The position numbers were made by a program, and so were the translations under genes. A stretch of DNA of 64,000 nt. It comes from Prosthecobacter vanneervenii. GTDB lineage: Bacteria > Verrucomicrobiota > Verrucomicrobiia > Verrucomicrobiales > Verrucomicrobiaceae. Each line of letters begins with the position of its first letter. Position 1 is the first letter of the stretch. The stretch spans positions 62,001-126,000 of the forward strand of contig NZ_JACHIG010000003.1 in assembly GCF_014203095.1 (NCBI RefSeq), read 5' to 3'. The notes beneath the pieces are model-generated. The model did not search any database and had not been told where the DNA came from. It saw only the letters and a list, made by a program, of their open reading frames with translations. Below are positions 1 through 8,073 of this stretch, one piece after another.

Positions 1-989
1 GTATGCTGGAGCTGGTTGAAGATACGGATGTTCAGCTGATAGGCCGGCCCCTGCTCGGAAAGAAGGTCGGAAAGACCATTCTCATTGTAGTGCTCGTCCA
101 CCAGCTTGAGGATCGGGCGCTTGATCTTGAAGGCCTGCCAGACCATGGCACGGCGGGTTTCACGCGGAGTCCACGAGGCAGGCCCCACCAGCCAGGGCAG
201 CTTGATGCGGGTGAGCTCTCGGGAGGCACCATGGTCAATGAAGAACCGCGCATCCGGATGATCCTGCAGGAATGAGGCGGAAATGGCTTCCGTCATCGGG
301 CCTTCGATGGCCTTGGCCACCATGGACGCCTTGTTTTCCCCCCACGCCATCAGCACCAGCTTCCTGGCGCGCAGGATGGTTCCCACCCCCATCGTGATGG
401 CAAAGTGCGGCACATTCTGCTCCCCGCGGAAGTCGCTGGCGGCGTCCTGGCGTGTCACACGGTCCAGAGTGATGCGGCGGGTCAGCGAGTCACGGCTGGA
501 TCCGGGTTCGTTGAAGCCGATGTGGCCCGTGCGACCAATACCAAGGATTTGCAGGTCCACCCCGCCGGCCGCTTCGATCTTTTCCTCATACTGGCGGCAG
601 TGATTGAAGACCTGATCTCCCGGCACCGTGCCGCTGGGCAGATTGATGTTCTCCTTGGGGATGTCGATGTGGTCAAACAGCTGCTCCGCCATGAACTTCG
701 AGTAGCTCTCCGGGTGGTCGGAGCTGAGGCCGTAGTACTCGTCGAGGTTGAAGGTGATGACGTTCTTGAAGCTCAGCCCCGCCTCCTTGTGCAGGCGGAT
801 GAGTTCGCGGTAAAATGGCACCGGAGTGGAACCCGTGGCCATGCCCAGCACAGCGGGCTTGCCCGCCTTGTTCTTCGTTTCAATCAGCAGCTTCACCTCC
901 TGTGCCAGCGCCTTGGCAGCGGCGGCAGAGTCAGGAAAAATGGTGGTTGGGACTTTCTCGTAGGCTTCTGCTGGAGGGCGGATGGACAT
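1..989 (-). CDS. nagB: Glucosamine-6-phosphate deaminase, long form (partial)
   Basis: Converts glucosamine-6-phosphate to fructose-6-phosphate and ammonia in amino-sugar catabolism. The C-terminal end lies beyond the window's left edge; 329 residues are readable without a stop. Visible family motifs are ATGSTP (residues 51-56), NLDEYYG (81-87) and the active-site loop GIGRTGHIGFNEPGS (150-164). Ordinary NagB is about 266 residues, so reading on past 320 indicates the long variant in which a further C-terminal domain (often PIG-L deacetylase-like) follows; that domain is outside the window, so this is inference. The ATG at 989 is the first start in frame before the conserved N-terminus. The gene stands alone here, divergent from the AhpD-like gene. 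Confidence 0.9.
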   Translation of the reverse strand, partial: MSIRPPAEAYEKVPTTIFPDSAAAAKALAQEVKLLIETKNKAGKPAVLGMATGSTPVPFYRELIRLHKEAGLSFKNVITFNLDEYYGLSSDHPESYSKFMAEQLFDHIDIPKENINLPSGTVPGDQVFNHCRQYEEKIEAAGGVDLQILGIGRTGHIGFNEPGSSRDSLTRRITLDRVTRQDAASDFRGEQNVPHFAITMGVGTILRARKLVLMAWGENKASMVAKAIEGPMTEAISASFLQDHPDARFFIDHGASRELTRIKLPWLVGPASWTPRETRRAMVWQAFKIKRPILKLVDEHYNENGLSDLLSEQGPAYQLNIRIFNQLQH

Positions 990-1202
990 GGCGCGGAGGG
1001 GTTGGGGATAATACGAACAGAACGCAGTTTGGCATTCACGCAACCTTCATTCATGGCAGCACCCCTTCATTAGGCAGGGCCTAATGTGGTAATGCTGACT
1101 CCCAATGCTCCGTCAGCTCTCATCAGACTGACACCTCCCTTTGAAGACCTCCCATTCCAGCTTATGAGTATTCTCTCTGCAAAACATCCAACCAGCCCCC
1201 AC

Positions 1203-1625
1203 ATGCGCATTGATTATGCAACCGTTGAACCAGAACTGATTTCAAGCCTTCGACAGCTGACACGCGACCTGGCCAAAACCGCCCTGCCACCTGGTCTGCG
1301 GGCCTTGGTAGAGCTTCGGGTCTCGCAGATCAATCACTGCTCCTACTGCATTCAAGTCCACCGCTCGGAGGCCCGTCATCACGGAGAAGAGCCGACGCGG
1401 ATCGAGCAGCTTTCCGAATGGCGCACATCCAAGCTGTTTACCCCACGCGAGCAGGCGGCGCTGGCCTGGGCAGAAGCACTCACAAATGGCGAAACCATCC
1501 ACAAGGATGAGAAGGAATACCAGGAGCTGCACACCCATTTCTCCGAACCGGAGATCGTATCGCTCGGCCTGTCCGTTTCACTGGCCAACTTCTGGAACCG
1601 GATGGCCGGCGGCTTCCGCAAGTAG
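1203..1625 (+). CDS. Carboxymuconolactone decarboxylase/AhpD-like protein
   Basis: A protein of about 140 residues of the AhpD/CMD fold. The signature is E37 followed by CSYC (C46, C49) and H53, the redox pair and proton-relay histidine typical of AhpD-like alkylhydroperoxidases, so a thiol peroxidase or related redox role in the cytoplasm is likely. I chose the ATG at 1203 because the family domain begins there; in-frame starts at 1086 and 1164 would add an unrelated tail. No clear ribosome binding site precedes any of them. The gene is convergent with lipA, and a hairpin overlaps its stop codon. Confidence 0.8.
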   Translation: MRIDYATVEPELISSLRQLTRDLAKTALPPGLRALVELRVSQINHCSYCIQVHRSEARHHGEEPTRIEQLSEWRTSKLFTPREQAALAWAEALTNGETIHKDEKEYQELHTHFSEPEIVSLGLSVSLANFWNRMAGGFRK

Positions 1626-1636
1626 CCTGCGGAAGC
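1612..1636. terminator. Hairpin between convergent genes
   Basis: A perfect 9-bp stem (GCTTCCGCA / TGCGGAAGC) with a 7-base loop spans the stop codon of the AhpD-like gene and sits just before the end of lipA. There is no T-run, so it may serve both convergent genes only weakly. Confidence 0.3.
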
Positions 1637-1648
1637 TCACCACCCGCT

Positions 1649-2551
1649 TCACTGCACGTCCAGTTCCGGCTTGAAGTCGGAAGCATGGTAGGAGCTGCGC
1701 ACCAGCGGCGCACTCGCCACGTGGCGGAAGCCCTTCTTCAGCGCGATCTGCTTGTAGTTCTCAAAGGTGTCCGGATGGATGTACTCGATCACCGGCAGGT
1801 GCTGCGCGGAGGGGCGCAGGTACTGGCCCAGGGTCAGCACCGTCACGTCATGCTCCAGCAGGTCGTCCATGGCCTGGAAAAGCTCGGTTTCCGTCTCACC
1901 CAGGCCCAGCATCAGGCCGCTCTTGGTCGCGCACTTGGAGCCCAGCTCGGCGGCCATCGCCTTGGCACGCTTGAGCACATGCAGGCTGCGGTGATACATC
2001 GCACGGCTGCGCACCAACGGCGTCAGGCGCTCCACGGTTTCCAGGTTGTGATTAAAGATGTGCGGCTTCGCCTTCATCACCACTTCCAGCGCGTCGTCCT
2101 TGCCGTTAAAATCGGGCACCAGGATCTCAATCGTGATCGTCGGCACCGCTTCGCGCACGGCCTCGATGGTTCGGGCAAAGTGCTCGGCACCGCCGTCTTT
2201 CACATCGTCACGCGCCACGGCGGTGATCACGATGTGGTTCAGGCCCATGCGCTTCGTTGCCTCGGCCACGCGCTGGGGCTCGTCCGCCTCCAGGGCAAAA
2301 GGCTTGGCGGTCTTGACCGCGCAGAAGCCGCAGGCACGCGTGCAGCGGTCCCCGGCGATCATGAAGGTGGCCGAGCCCTGGCTCCAGCACTCCCAGCGGT
2401 TTGGGCACTGCGCCTCTTCGCACACCGTGTGCAGCTTCAGGTCAGTGATCAGCCCCTTCGTGCTCCAGAACTTCGGATCACGTGGCAGAGTCACACGAAT
2501 CCAGTCCGGTTTCTTGTCACGGTGCAGGGCGGGGTCGATCTTGGGCGTCAT
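1649..2551 (-). CDS. lipA: Lipoyl synthase
   Basis: Radical-SAM enzyme that inserts two sulfur atoms into octanoyl groups on lipoyl carrier proteins. With the start at 2551 (300 residues) both iron-sulfur motifs are intact: the auxiliary cluster C44-x4-C49-x5-C55 and the radical-SAM cluster C70-x3-C74-x2-C77, and the family C-terminal RSSY lies at 285-288. An upstream in-frame start at 2611 would add a 20-residue Pro-rich tail with no family support, so I prefer the ATG at 2551. No lipB or pyruvate dehydrogenase genes are adjacent. Length and motifs are normal for the family. Confidence 0.97.
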   Translation of the reverse strand: MTPKIDPALHRDKKPDWIRVTLPRDPKFWSTKGLITDLKLHTVCEEAQCPNRWECWSQGSATFMIAGDRCTRACGFCAVKTAKPFALEADEPQRVAEATKRMGLNHIVITAVARDDVKDGGAEHFARTIEAVREAVPTITIEILVPDFNGKDDALEVVMKAKPHIFNHNLETVERLTPLVRSRAMYHRSLHVLKRAKAMAAELGSKCATKSGLMLGLGETETELFQAMDDLLEHDVTVLTLGQYLRPSAQHLPVIEYIHPDTFENYKQIALKKGFRHVASAPLVRSSYHASDFKPELDVQ

Positions 2552-2722
2552 GGGGGGAGGGACCAATGGCCCAGATGGGGCGAATTGCAACGCGTTTGGA
2601 CTGCCTTGCACTGTGCAGAAAGTGTTATTGGGCTTGTCCAGCCAGACTTTGTAGCATCCCTCAAGTATGGCTATTATATACCAACAAGCACTGCTCCAGA
2701 CATGCAGTTGAACACGGCCTAG

Positions 2723-3070
2723 TTACCCCCTCTTCCGTGTCAGCATGATCTCATTTCCCTCCGTGTCCACGCACATGGCCAGATGGGGCGGCTGACCATC
2801 TTCGGGCTCAGGCTCGCGCGTCAGCAGACCTCCCGCGGCCACGATTTCCCGTGCGCCCTCGATCACATCAGGCACCTGAAAGCTCAGCCCGGTCCAGGTG
2901 CGCGAGCCTTCGCCACCGCCATGGATGCCGATGACGCCGCCGCAGATCTCCACCTCGCTGATGATCTCGTTTTGCTTGAGCACCTTGCCGCCAAAAACAG
3001 TGGCGTAAAAATTCACCGCACGGTTCATGTCCGCCGCCCAGATCACGTATTTGAGTCGCTCTACATTCAT
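2723..3070 (-). CDS. VOC (glyoxalase-like) family protein
   Basis: A small single-module vicinal-oxygen-chelate protein of about 115 residues, starting MNVERLKYVIWAADMNRAVNFY, which carries the beta-alpha-beta opening of glyoxalase/bleomycin-resistance folds. Substrate is unknown. The ATG at 3070 is preferred over a GTG at 3106 whose extra 12 residues do not fit the fold. It lies 36 bases downstream of the AsmA-like gene on the same strand. A paralogue with the same opening pattern (KFMLMAADMKRAVSFYRDV) is encoded at 45349-45696. Confidence 0.8.
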   Translation of the reverse strand: MNVERLKYVIWAADMNRAVNFYATVFGGKVLKQNEIISEVEICGGVIGIHGGGEGSRTWTGLSFQVPDVIEGAREIVAAGGLLTREPEPEDGQPPHLAMCVDTEGNEIMLTRKRG

Positions 3071-3106
3071 TCGTTCTTCAGTGCCACAGACCGGCGCCTG
3101 CTGCAC

Positions 3107-5794
3107 TTAGTTTCCAAACAACGCCTTCTGTTTCGGTGGCGAGGCGTTGACCCTGGGCTTGGCTGGATTGCCGCCGATGCGCTGGGCCTCACGCAGTTCC
3201 TGTTCGGTAGGCGGCTTGCGCTCGTCATTGTTTCCGCCGCCAAAGATGCGCGGCGACCACCGGGTGTCCTTCAGCGTACCCGACCCTTTGTAGGCGAGCA
3301 GCTGGGTCACTGGAAAGAGCAGGATCCCCAGCCCGCGCATGCGCACCTCGGCATTGAAGTCAATGTCATCACGGATGAAGTCTATGTTCCCACGACTCAC
3401 GATCCTGAAGGCGCTGGATTCGGCCTCGACATTGTCTGTGACAATAAAGCCGTCTGACACCTCAAACGTGCAGTCCGCCTTCTTGGCCACGTTGTACCCC
3501 TTGATAGGAGAGGGCAGAATGGCGCCGATGATCGGTGTCAGCGGCCCGAGCACCGGAAGTGCCAGCAGGTTCCCGTTCACAATGATCAGCGCCCCGCCGC
3601 CTTTGAGTGTTTTCCAGTCGTTCATGCGACCGGCAAACTTGAAATGCCCGCTGATGTCCCCCACGCTTTCGTTCCCCGGAGAGTACACCTGCGCAAATTT
3701 GTGGAAGCTCAGCGCATTCATGCGCAGCTCCCCATCGTAGGAGTTGGGCTCACGGTTTTCATTCAGCGTTCCCTTCAGCGTCATATCCCCGCCGAGCACA
3801 TCCGCAGCGATGTCGATCCGGGCCAGACCGTCGCGGTTGCGCACTTCCGCACGCACCTCCTCAAAGGGCAGCTTTTTCCCAAAGACACTGTAGGGGAAGC
3901 GCCCGGCCTGCACCACCACATCATACCCCCGGACTCCAGGCGTCAGATTCACCGCACCTTTCGCGTGCATGGTGTCGCCAAATAGACGCCCGTTAAAATC
4001 AAAATTCAGCATGTTGCCGACGATGTGCACCTCTCCGTTCGGCGCCGTGATCGGGTAGTCCTCGTCCCACAGCACGTAGTGGGCACCTCCCACGGGGTTT
4101 TTGAAGGCGACCTTGTAGTCATTCAGCTGCGGATTCCCCTTGTAGCCGATGACCCCGTTTGCGGTCACGTCCGTGCCGGCGGAAAAACGATAGCGCTCGA
4201 TCTGGTCCGCCACCTTGGGCGCAAAAGCACGGACGATCCCCGCAGCATCTGCCAGCGCACGCACATTCACGAGCTTCAGCCACTTCTCGTTGTCATCATC
4301 ATTCACAAAGACCAGCTCCGCCTCTGCCGGCCCGTCCGGCCGCTGGATTTTGACGTTGGCATAGTTCTGAATGTCTCCCAGGAAGGCCAGATCCATTTCG
4401 GCAGACTCAAACGGCACCCCCTTGTAGCGGAAGTTCCGGATCACCCCATGTCCGGAGGTCGGAGACTCGCGCAGATTCAGCTTCGGGCCTGCAGTGGACA
4501 CATGCACGTCCACCTGGGAGTCGTCATTGAATTCAAAGCGCTGGATGATCTCCCGCGTCTTTGGCAGCAGCACAAACGGCAGAAACACCGTGGGGTGCAT
4601 GCGCAGCAGCAGCTCCGCTTTGAACCCCATCTCCTGGTGGTGCATCACATTCAGCACCAGAGATCCCGTTTTGTGCTTGAGCAGGGCGTCCTTGACGTAA
4701 ATCCCCTGGGGTGTGGCACCCAGGGTCAGGCTGAGAGAGTTAAACACCTCCCCGCGGCTGCCAAAGCGCCCGCAGTCCAGGCTGCCGGTCACATTGACGG
4801 GCAGCATGTCATCCGGAGATTTCTTTTTCAGCAGCACACTGCCTTCCAGCGCTAGCTGAGGCGCTTCATAAAACACCACCTCACGCAGACCTTCGTTGTT
4901 TAGAAAGGCACGTGCCAGGCCGGGAAGGTCGGCGCTGGAGGTCAGCCGGAAGCGCAGCTGGTCACTGCCCAAGCGCCATGTGGCGGTGGCATCCATGATC
5001 CCCAGGTGGTCACGCAGATGCAGGCGCTTCAGATCAATGAAGCCGCCATCATATTCCGCCTCTGCAACGAGCTCGTTCCATACGTAGTCTTCAAATGCCA
5101 GCCCATCCGCCTGAAACAGCAGCTCCGCCTTGATCTCGTCCGGACGCTCCAGCGCGCCGGACACCTTTACACTCAGCGTCGGCACATGCGGAGCGCGAAA
5201 GCGCGCCAGCCAGTCCAGCCCGTGCTGGATCTGCTCCCGGTGCTCCCGCATCAGGTTCATCCGCTGGTCGGCGCTCATGCCCTGCTGGTCCGGGCTGGGC
5301 GCCGGCAGTTCCAGCACACCACTGATGAGAATATGCAATCCGTCAGAGAGCAGGCCCTCCGCATGCCTGATTTCCAGGCGTCGCCCCTCCAGCAGCGCAC
5401 GCGCGCTGAGGTCCTTGAGCTCAATCACTGTCAGGTCCGGGCGGTCAGGATCCACCGGCAGCGCCACGCTTGCATGCAGGAGTTCCATACCTTCGATCTG
5501 GACCCTGCCCTCCACGAGGCTGCCAAAGTCCACATCCAGATTCAGCCGGTCCACCGACGCCACCAGGTGCCGCTTGCTCACATCATTGTAAACCCGCACC
5601 CCGCGGGCCACCAGCCCTCCGAATGGATTGATCGCCAGACGCTCGAAGTCCAGATGCACTCCGTGCTGCGCCAGCTCTCCGGTGACGAAGCCATGCCACC
5701 GCTCATGAAAAGACGCTGTGGTCAAATAGACGCCCGCAGCCAGCAGAAAGCTGACGATGGCGAAAAACAGAGCACGGCGCAGAAAACGAAGCAT
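3107..5794 (-). CDS. Large AsmA/TamB-like envelope protein
   Basis: An 895-residue protein with one N-terminal membrane anchor (about residues 7-27, rich in F, A, V, L), followed by a long beta-rich periplasmic body and a C-terminal AsmA-like region ending in a Pro/Lys-rich tail (the YKGSGTLKDTRWSPRIF stretch is typical of the end of AsmA-like domains). Proteins of this architecture span the periplasm and are linked to lipid transport and outer-membrane homeostasis; the specific role here is inference. It lies downstream of the regulator/lipoprotein pair on the same strand and is followed closely by a VOC gene, so one transcript is plausible. Confidence 0.7.
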   Translation of the reverse strand: MLRFLRRALFFAIVSFLLAAGVYLTTASFHERWHGFVTGELAQHGVHLDFERLAINPFGGLVARGVRVYNDVSKRHLVASVDRLNLDVDFGSLVEGRVQIEGMELLHASVALPVDPDRPDLTVIELKDLSARALLEGRRLEIRHAEGLLSDGLHILISGVLELPAPSPDQQGMSADQRMNLMREHREQIQHGLDWLARFRAPHVPTLSVKVSGALERPDEIKAELLFQADGLAFEDYVWNELVAEAEYDGGFIDLKRLHLRDHLGIMDATATWRLGSDQLRFRLTSSADLPGLARAFLNNEGLREVVFYEAPQLALEGSVLLKKKSPDDMLPVNVTGSLDCGRFGSRGEVFNSLSLTLGATPQGIYVKDALLKHKTGSLVLNVMHHQEMGFKAELLLRMHPTVFLPFVLLPKTREIIQRFEFNDDSQVDVHVSTAGPKLNLRESPTSGHGVIRNFRYKGVPFESAEMDLAFLGDIQNYANVKIQRPDGPAEAELVFVNDDDNEKWLKLVNVRALADAAGIVRAFAPKVADQIERYRFSAGTDVTANGVIGYKGNPQLNDYKVAFKNPVGGAHYVLWDEDYPITAPNGEVHIVGNMLNFDFNGRLFGDTMHAKGAVNLTPGVRGYDVVVQAGRFPYSVFGKKLPFEEVRAEVRNRDGLARIDIAADVLGGDMTLKGTLNENREPNSYDGELRMNALSFHKFAQVYSPGNESVGDISGHFKFAGRMNDWKTLKGGGALIIVNGNLLALPVLGPLTPIIGAILPSPIKGYNVAKKADCTFEVSDGFIVTDNVEAESSAFRIVSRGNIDFIRDDIDFNAEVRMRGLGILLFPVTQLLAYKGSGTLKDTRWSPRIFGGGNNDERKPPTEQELREAQRIGGNPAKPRVNASPPKQKALFGN

Positions 5795-5862
5795 GAAAGC
5801 CCAACGTTAACCACGCTAAATGAACTCACAAGCAGCAAGCCCGGGCTCGTGCAGTCCGCTCG

Positions 5863-6609
5863 TCAGCGGTACTGCTCCGGCCTGCCCACGGGGAAGAACC
5901 CCAGCGGCGCCACCTGGTCCGGACGCAGCTTCTCAGGCCCCATGCTCGGCGCATCCGCCGCGAGAAACACCCCCATCTGGATCAGGCCGGTGCCCCCCTT
6001 GGGACTGCTGTGCAGGAACAGGGCCGAATCCCCGCTCACTTTCTTAAACAGCAGCGGCCCGTTTGAGGCGTGGTCCAGCTCCAGCTTGCCTTTGGGCTCC
6101 ACATGCAGGCTGCCGCGCCCGAGGCTGGCGGAGCCTCCGCCTTGCAGATCCCTGCCATCCACGCCCACTTTCAGCTCCAGAGCCATGGGCGTGCGGTTTT
6201 TCACCACCAGCTTGTAGGCTTGGTTGGGCATCCCGGCCACAAAGAGGACACCACCGCAGACATACGATTCCAGCCATTTCCCTGAGGCCGCATCCTGCAC
6301 TCCCAGGTCCACCGTCCCATCCCCCATGCGTGCCATGCCTCGCTGGGCATCTGCCACATCGCCCTGACGCTCGATCATGCCCTTCAGGCGCTCCGGCTCG
6401 GCATAGACCACCCGCGCCACCATATGGGGCTGGTCGGTGGTCTGCGCAGGTCGTGCAGGGAAACCACGGTGGAAGAGATTGGGATCCTGCTGCCACGCAG
6501 GCCGCAGCGGAGCCACGGCGCTGTCACACGCTGCCATCAGCGTCATGCCTGCCGCTGCCGTCCAAATTCTGATCCATGCCGATGTCCTGCCTGCTTTCCC
6601 TGATGTCAT
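5863..6609 (-). CDS. Hypothetical lipoprotein
   Basis: A 248-residue protein with a hydrophobic segment ending in a lipobox-like LMAAC (Cys near residue 28), so probably an anchored lipoprotein. The mature part has no motif I recognise; it includes a region from about 130 to 210 with alternating hydrophobic pattern suggesting a beta fold. Its start codon overlaps the stop of the upstream winged-helix regulator in an ATGA arrangement (6606-6609), which argues for translational coupling and a shared function or control. The AsmA-like gene follows after 68 bases. Confidence 0.65.
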   Translation of the reverse strand: MTSGKAGRTSAWIRIWTAAAGMTLMAACDSAVAPLRPAWQQDPNLFHRGFPARPAQTTDQPHMVARVVYAEPERLKGMIERQGDVADAQRGMARMGDGTVDLGVQDAASGKWLESYVCGGVLFVAGMPNQAYKLVVKNRTPMALELKVGVDGRDLQGGGSASLGRGSLHVEPKGKLELDHASNGPLLFKKVSGDSALFLHSSPKGGTGLIQMGVFLAADAPSMGPEKLRPDQVAPLGFFPVGRPEQYR

Positions 6610-7259
6610 GCTGAATGCGCTGTTGTCTTGATTAGAAAAGTAACACGCACCAGACCCGACACTTCTTCCACCGAACGACGCACCTCGCAGCCCAGCAGGC
6701 GCTCGATCATCTCACACTCCAGTTCGTCCACGATGCTGTAGCGCGCCGACAGCTCGCGGAATGGGCGGTGATGCTCCACCAGCAGCAGATGCCCGTGCGC
6801 GTCGGTTTCGCAGGCGCTCATGCACCCATCCGCCGTGCGCAGCCGGGCCAGCAGCCGTGCGCGCTCCTCCAACGTGGAGGCCACCGCCAGCCGCAGGCTC
6901 CAGGCCTCGCCTTTGGATTGAAAATAGGAGTAGAGAAGCTTGGGCGGCGCACTTTCCCCATAGACCTTTTCTGCGGTGGCCAGCAGATCCAGCGTCAAAG
7001 GTGTGCCGTGATTCATGAAGAGCGCCTCGGCCTTCGCCGTCAGGCGATAGAGCTTTTCAGGCCTGCCTGAGGCCTTGGGCCTGCGCCAGGTGTCCAGAAA
7101 CCCGGCCTTCTCCAGCTCCACACAGTGCTGCTTCACCCCCATGTAGCTCATCTTCATGGCCGTGCACAACTCCGTCACGGTCATGCCCGTGGAATGCTTC
7201 AGCCGCTGGACGATGTCCAGTACCGGCGAATGCAGCATTTCTCGGAGCAGGTTGATCAT
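6606..7259 (-). CDS. Winged-helix regulator, SufR-like
   Basis: A 217-residue transcription regulator. Residues 10-75 form an ArsR/DeoR-type winged helix (GMTVTELCTAMKMSYMGVKQH then SGRPEKLYRLT), the layout of SufR and related iron-sulfur sensors. The C-terminal half has the SufR-like pattern with cysteines at 146, 150, 182 and 191, but where SufR proteins usually have Asn-Cys-Pro this protein reads His-Arg-Pro (about residues 164-166), so the canonical cluster ligands are at least partly lost. It may therefore sense something other than an Fe-S cluster. No suf genes are nearby; it is translationally coupled to the lipoprotein gene. Confidence 0.75.
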   Translation of the reverse strand: MINLLREMLHSPVLDIVQRLKHSTGMTVTELCTAMKMSYMGVKQHCVELEKAGFLDTWRRPKASGRPEKLYRLTAKAEALFMNHGTPLTLDLLATAEKVYGESAPPKLLYSYFQSKGEAWSLRLAVASTLEERARLLARLRTADGCMSACETDAHGHLLLVEHHRPFRELSARYSIVDELECEMIERLLGCEVRRSVEEVSGLVRVTFLIKTTAHSA

Positions 7260-7326
7260 GAGGCCTCCTCCCGCAGGCTAGCCCCGCTGCCGCCAGTCCG
7301 CAATGCCCGGTCCTGATCAACCGTGG

Positions 7327-8046
7327 TTAACTGATCAGCAGCAGGCGCGGCAGCCCGGGCAGCGTGGCTGGCGCACGATGGATGCAGGGCGGAACAGCAC
7401 AGCCTGGGTGCTCCGTGGCAATTCGCCATAAATTGCCCCTGCCAAAGGAATAGGGCACGGCATGCGGCAGCGGCGTGTAGTGCAGGTCCAGATAGTGCTC
7501 GTGGAGAAACTCGCGGAAACCTTCGTCGTCCTTTTCGCCGTAAAGCTGCCGTAGCTCTGCGCGGGCCGCCGGGGCATCCACACGCCTCACGGCCTCCTCA
7601 TTACGCAGGCCCTCGGAGTCAGCCCCATGATAGGTGCACAGGTAGGTGTCCGCCTCCACCGTGGCGCTGTCCACGTGCCAGGACTGCACATCCGTGCGCA
7701 GCAGCTCGGGCTCGATTTCGTTCAGATACTCATTGATGCAGTCCAGGCTGGGCTGCAGCTCGCGGGAGCGCAGCAGTTCCTGATCCTGCAGCAAGATGTC
7801 GCGCGCCACGCTGCCTTCGGCGCTCAGGTCCAGCGCCAGCAGACGTGCATCATCAATGCTGGTGATCCCCTTCCCTACCGCCAGCTTTTCCACGATCTCG
7901 CCAAAGTCCCCCGGCAGCTGGCGCACCCAGCACATGGCATTCACCCCGTCGGCAAAAGGCGTGTTCACCAGCTCCTCAAAGCTGCCCACCACCTTGATGC
8001 GCGGGTAGTCGGGCGGAATGAAGAATGCTGCGTCTGCAGGGTCCAT
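7327..8046 (-). CDS. DUF1826-like protein
   Basis: A 239-residue soluble protein. The segment WHVDSATVEADTYLCTYHG (about residues 122-140), a following Asn-Glu pair and the late CIHRAPA resemble the conserved blocks of the DUF1826 family, some members of which are found in zinc-limitation (Zur) regulons. That assignment is from memory of the family pattern and is moderate. It has no signal peptide or membrane segment. It sits 27 bases downstream of the B12/radical-SAM gene and upstream of the regulator, all on the minus strand. A zinc-uptake locus lies 11 kb away, which makes the family link worth testing. Confidence 0.55.
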   Translation of the reverse strand: MDPADAAFFIPPDYPRIKVVGSFEELVNTPFADGVNAMCWVRQLPGDFGEIVEKLAVGKGITSIDDARLLALDLSAEGSVARDILLQDQELLRSRELQPSLDCINEYLNEIEPELLRTDVQSWHVDSATVEADTYLCTYHGADSEGLRNEEAVRRVDAPAARAELRQLYGEKDDEGFREFLHEHYLDLHYTPLPHAVPYSFGRGNLWRIATEHPGCAVPPCIHRAPATLPGLPRLLLIS

Positions 8047-8073
8047 GTTGAGCGCGTAAAATTTCGAGATGAA

